Assembly: GCA_022592445.1 (NCBI GenBank)
Contig: JABYQR010000453.1
Coordinates: forward strand, 1-32,281
Direction: 5' to 3'
DNA from: Cytidiella melzeri
Taxonomy: Eukaryota; Basidiomycota; Agaricomycetes; Polyporales; Irpicaceae
Length of the DNA: 32,281 nt
The notes under the pieces are model-generated. The model did not search any database. It was not told the DNA's origin and worked only from the letters and a program-made list of their open reading frames with translations. A program made the position numbers and the translations under genes. Shown piece after piece: positions 28,350 through 32,281 of the stretch. How positions within the stretch are numbered: the first letter of the stretch is position 1; the number at the start of each line of letters is the position of its first letter.

Positions 28350-28975
28350 CTGCATCAGCAGTGAGTACTGCATCTGATGGTTCCACAAAGTCTCACAACC
28401 ACTAGTTGCCCTCTAAGCAGGGGTTACAATCAGACAACAGCCTGTGGCATTTCCAATGAGGGTGAGGCAGTTCAAACATCAACAGGAAATGTTAGCATCA
28501 GCAGCAAGCACTGCGTTGTATTGTTGCACCAAGTTTCACAATCATTAGTTGCTCTCTCAGGAGGAGTTAAAATCAGAACATGGCCTGTGGCAGTTCTAAT
28601 GGGGCCAAGGCAGTTCAGACATCAACAGGATGTGGTTTCATCAACAGCCAGCGCTGCATTCAATTGGTCCACAAAGTTTTACAACCACTACTTTTTAAGC
28701 AGGAGGTACGACTGTGGCAGTTCCAATAGGGGTGATGCAGCTCAGACATCAACAGGACATGGTTGCATCAGCAGCAAGCACTGCATTGGATTTTTGCACA
28801 AATTTTCACAACCATTAGTTGCTCTCTCAGGAGGAGTCACAATCAGAACACAGCCTGTGGCAGTTCTAGTGGGGATGATACAGTTGAGACATCAACAGGA
28901 CGTGGTTGCATCAGCATAGAGCACGGCCTTTGATTCTTCAATAAAGTTTCACAACCACCAGTTGCTCACTCTGCA
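28350..28975 (+). repeat. Tandem repeat, unit about 143 bp, a little over four copies
   Basis: Each unit carries ACAAAGTTTCACAACCA, TAGTTGCTCTCTCAGGAGGA, CCTGTGGCAGTTC, GACATCAACAGGA and GCATCAGCAGCAAGCACTGC. Unit starts are near 28384, 28527, 28671, 28797 and 28941. The third unit is about 17 bp shorter through a deletion. Units differ by roughly 10-20% by eye. Unit length is not a multiple of three, so the 180-codon ORF spanning it reads different frames in different units and is not a gene. Confidence 0.8.
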
Positions 28976-29898
28976 TAGCCAATACAACTGTCCCCATGGC
29001 TGTTTGTGGCAGCTGGGTGTCTGCAGAGCACACGTGGTGCAGGTCGTGGGAGGAATACCCAGGACCTTGACAGCCTGATTGTTTCTCCAATGGCCCACCC
29101 ATCTGCATCATGTTTGCCTTGTATGCACTGTAGTGTTGTAGCCAATTGTTATATAGGCAACTAACATAGCAGTGCATTCTTGTCTCCCCTATCATATTTG
29201 TGATTGTTTCAGACAGCTGGTATATCACTGCATGTACACAAGGCTGTGCAATCAGTCTCAGGAGGTCACTGGCTCCACAAGATCCTCAGGCATGACAACA
29301 GCTGAGGAATTCCAGTATAGGAGCTGACTCTAGAGTTCACTGAATCATTTCAACAGCACTGCACATGACTCAGAAGGTATAAACTCCCCTTGCCACCATC
29401 CTTGTAGCTCACCACACATTTCCAAGTCATTCTCCCTCAGGTCTTATCACTGTCATTGTGTCAGTACTGGGCAGTAAGTACATTGATGCTTGCTTGCACC
29501 TGCCTTGATTTACTGACCAATATTATTCTTTCTACTGGCTGTCTTACTGTATCCTTTGCAAATTGCCCTTATACACAATTCTGCAACTCTAGGTCTTTCT
29601 TTTGTTTAAAGGCACTGGTTAGTGAGTACACTGATTGTTGTCTGTGTGACAGTTGCCTTGAATGGCTGAACTAAAGTTGTTTTTCCAGCTATCTGTCTTA
29701 CTGTACCTGTCTCAAACTGCCTCTGGACACATCTCCATTGCTTCCTGGCCCAATCCTTGTGTTGCATCAACATTGGCGAGTATGTTGTGCATACCCCTGC
29801 CTTGCTTACTTGAGTGATTGTACTGAAGCTATCCTAAATCTAGCATTCTTACTCCTCTTCAAACACTTTTATCACCCCTAAACTTCCTATAACATCAT
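28976..29898. other. Non-coding stretch
   Basis: No long ORF and no LTR pair. Nothing recognisable apart from mild C/T-rich patches. Confidence 0.4.
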
Positions 29899-30333
29899 GT
29901 GTTTCTCAACTTCTCTTGCTGTGATTACACCATTGTGATTGGACATCCTATACACGGCTGCCATTCCATATGGCATACAGAATCACACCATCCAACTCCT
30001 AACAACCTCAAAAACACCTTGACAATTCGGAGTGCACCGGGTGCAGGGCTTGCCCAACTCAATCATGTTATGCTTCCCAATGACATGTCATCAAGAGTAG
30101 GAGTCATCTTGGAACAGATGGAGATTATGATGGCAGGAAAGGAAGCCAGCAACCGTCTATTCAAGCAGCTGAATGATAAAACTCCTCCTGCTGCAAATAC
30201 AATACCTACCTCAGATTGCTGCAGTTGTGGACCTTTAGCTGCAGTCAAGGGCCCACCAGAAGCACTGAGCAACCTAACTGAAAACAATATCCTAAATGAT
30301 TTGGCATACATTTTACAAGTATGTGTCCCATGA
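29899..30333 (+). CDS. Hypothetical ORF, weak
   Basis: A 144-codon frame starting at 29899 (possibly only from the Met in HVMLPNDMSSRVGVILEQME, about 30068). The second half is hydrophilic and helix-prone (LEQMEIMMAGKEASNRLFKQ), then CCSCGPLAAVKG. No known domain. It lies alone in repeat-rich DNA, and no introns or regulatory signals support it. It may be a chance ORF or a remnant of an element protein. Confidence 0.2.
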   Translation: MFLNFSCCDYTIVIGHPIHGCHSIWHTESHHPTPNNLKNTLTIRSAPGAGLAQLNHVMLPNDMSSRVGVILEQMEIMMAGKEASNRLFKQLNDKTPPAANTIPTSDCCSCGPLAAVKGPPEALSNLTENNILNDLAYILQVCVP

Positions 30334-30607
30334 TTGGGGCTGATCCAGAGGATAAACAGCGAATCCAACAGTTTGGCCTGCACAAGATTTTCACTGAGAA
30401 GTTAAAGTAGGAGTAAACTGGGTTGATGTAGCTAGAGAGCTTGTAGGTCTGTATCACTATCAAGCTCACCAATCTTATGTCTTTGAGATTGATGAGGACA
30501 ACATTGGAACTACTTGACATTAATCTCCCACTGAGTTGTCAGCACTAATGAAATTTTGCTAAGTGCAGGCTGATGGTGAAATACCAAGAGCTTGGTAGAG
30601 ACTTTTG

Positions 30608-31475
30608 TGTCACATACATGTGCACCTTTTATCTTTTCCTTTTCTTATCTAATCTTATCAATGGCATATGGCTCATGCATGTGATCAAGTACATTTGACA
30701 GACTGGTCAGATGACCATGGAAGGTGTTGAAACAATGTGAAATGTTGTAAAACATCACATCATAGCTGTTATAATCCAAACTCAATCACGTGATTGGGAT
30801 TCCTATTACTCTGGTCTTCTCCCAGTACCCCTTCACACACCCTATGTTATATGTTTTTGACAATCTTCCAAACCCTTCACAACTTTGTCTCTGGTTGTCC
30901 CCATCCAGCAATCGCTTGTACTTTTGCTTCATCTGTGTTCCAACTTTCAATCCAATTCCAATATCTACGCCTGAACACTTATCCATATCAGTTTGCTATA
31001 CCACAACTCCTATTGGAATTTTAACTTGTAGTAGTATATGATTATACCCACCTTGTCAAGTAGAAGTCTTAAGTTTGAATATCATTTTAGATTTTTCACT
31101 CCTGCTTCATTCTGCTTCACAAGTTGAAGCAGTCTTATTTGTTGTTGCCTTACCTGTATTCCCTGTCCGACTCAACCTTGCCAATCCAACTTCGACTCAG
31201 AGCCTCAGAGGCCAAACGTCTGATCTTGCTAATTCCAAAATCTGAGTTTGAGAGTTATCAAGAGGCACAGCTTACTTAGCTGAACCAAGAACTCATCAAT
31301 GTTCCCCTCTTGCCGGATTCTTTATCCCAACTACCTTGTCACTGATTAGGCTCCAAGTGTGACCTGGTCTGATTTGGCATGGATCTTAACAATAGCACAC
31401 CATACTTTCCCACAACACTGTTAGAAGTACAGACCCAGTACCAGGGGTCCTTATCTGACATGTATATAAACTAGT
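30608..31475 (+). mobile_element. LTR fragment, family D (copy D2), split by LTR-E
   Basis: Begins TGTCACATACATGTGCACC, the inverse of the right end of D1. It matches D1 up to CATCATAGC (30766), is interrupted by LTR-E, and resumes ATAGCACACCATAC through GGGTCC-type sequence to the TATA word GTATATAAAC (about 31466). Beyond that the similarity to D1 stops, so R-U5 is missing or replaced. Confidence 0.7.
30767..31391. mobile_element. Solo LTR, family E, nested in the family D fragment
   Basis: The 625-bp sequence runs TGTTATAATCC...GGATCTTAACA and has a perfect 5-bp duplication ATAGC (30762-30766, 31392-31396). Its termini resemble family B (TGTTA...TTAACA), but I see no internal similarity to B. 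Orientation is undetermined because no clear TATA and polyadenylation pair is visible. Small ORFs inside are ignored. Confidence 0.85.
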
Positions 31476-32281
31476 GGTAGCGGGGCCCGCATGCGGCAAC
31501 TACAATTCCTGAACTGATCAAGCTGTGTCTACCACTTCATTTGCAGAGCTTGGTAAAGAGATCAAGTGGCAGATTTATCTGTGTTATCAAATACATCCAT
31601 TTATAAGTAAATCATTTTGCTATATTCACTTAGATAACTACACTTTGCTCAGAAATAGGAATTGCAAAAACTAAGGTGAGGGCATAGTCACAGCATAGCT
31701 AGAAGATTTGTGTGGGAACTTAACAATTTGTGAACATCACCTTGTTGTGATCCATGGCATCAAGAAGATACCATTACATTACAGTCACCTACAATGTCTG
31801 TTGCAGTCAAAAACTGTAGTACCCTCGACAATGACCTTCTCTGGTAACTTTCATAAGTAAAATTCCTAATAGTACTCACCCTGATAGACAACCTTCTGAT
31901 TAGATAATAATCTGATGACTAGCTGGATTGCTTGCAGTATCTTCTGTTGGTAACTTGTACGGGAAGGCCTGACTGAAAAGATAATGTTGTAACTGGTAAA
32001 CAGTCCTCAATTTACCTTGTCTGGAATGCTCACTGTCATAATTGACCTGCCTAGACCACCCCTGTTATCAGTTACTAGCAACAACTTCAACTTTCATGAC
32101 TAACAAGCCTGGAATACTTACTTGTACGGCCATAATCTTGTTATTAGTAAAACCTTTTGTAACTAACAGGTTTAAGATCCTCACTTTATATGCAATCTTG
32201 TGACTGGTAAGGGCTTTTGTTGCTTACTTGCCCGTAATATTTGTCCCAGAGTAATTGTAACCCTTACCTCGACAAGTAACT
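31476..32281. other. Non-coding stretch with degenerate repeats at its end
   Basis: No ORF of note. From about 31840 to the window end, words such as TTGTAACTGGTAA, TGTTATTAGTAA and TTGTGACTGGTAAG recur every 50-60 bp in a very degenerate pattern. I cannot define a unit. Confidence 0.3.

Noticed and set aside
28377..28919. 180-codon ORF on the plus strand
   Set aside because: It lies wholly in the ~143-bp tandem repeat. The unit is not a multiple of three, so successive units are read in different frames; there is no conserved peptide.
1..32281. tRNA, rRNA or CRISPR loci
   Set aside because: No cloverleaf with A/B boxes, no rRNA-like conserved stretch, and no regularly spaced identical repeats with unique spacers were seen on reading both strands; a covariance-model scan was not possible.

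Overview
The window looks like a transposon-dense stretch of a filamentous basidiomycete genome, most likely an agaricomycete. Evidence seen directly: a host-type gene with 48-55 bp GT-AG introns and CTAAC/CTGAC branch-site-like motifs; several LTR families with TG...CA ends and 5-bp target duplications; a chromodomain Ty3/gypsy element; and a PIF/Harbinger transposon with short introns. That combination is typical of Agaricomycetes, but I cannot name the species. I see no rRNA, tRNA or CRISPR array.

Layout. 1-1.34 kb: one multi-exon gene of unknown function with an apparent 1-base frameshift. 1.34-8.5 kb: no convincing intact gene. This part holds a solo LTR of family B (2520-3232), a solo LTR of family A (3528-4982) that is itself split by a solo LTR of family C, a second family C solo LTR in inverse orientation (5195-5951), and a decayed ORF that three of these target sites fall in or beside. 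8.5-14.07 kb: a 5'-truncated, plus-strand copy of a family A gypsy element, cut by a family B solo LTR and a family C solo LTR. 14.07-25.1 kb: a nearly complete minus-strand family A gypsy element: 3' LTR, pol, gag, an extra ORF upstream of gag, and 5' LTR. Its RNase H region is split at 16.75-19.64 kb by a complete but nonsense-damaged Harbinger element with a TTA target duplication. 25.1-26.1 kb: the 3' end and polypurine tract of another family A copy, a truncated family A LTR and a family D LTR. 26.8-27.8 kb: a gypsy protease remnant fused to a copia RNase H remnant. 28.35-28.98 kb: a ~143-bp tandem repeat. 30.6-31.5 kb: a family D LTR fragment split by a family E solo LTR.

The most unusual structure is a large palindrome. 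The two gypsy copies run head-on and share one LTR: arms 12391-14066 and 14723-16398 (1,676 bp each) appear almost identical in inverse orientation around LTR 14067-14722, while upstream of the arms the same two copies are clearly diverged. The arms share the same disabling changes, including Asp-to-Asn at two integrase catalytic positions. Each reverse transcriptase has lost a different Asp of the YxDD motif. This implies late duplication or homogenisation of the arms after an episode of C-to-T (G-to-A) decay.

No gene set here forms a working cellular pathway. The insertions can be ordered by nesting: gypsy A first, then B, C and Harbinger inside it. Every target duplication and LTR end quoted was read directly from the sequence; family names A-E are local labels.
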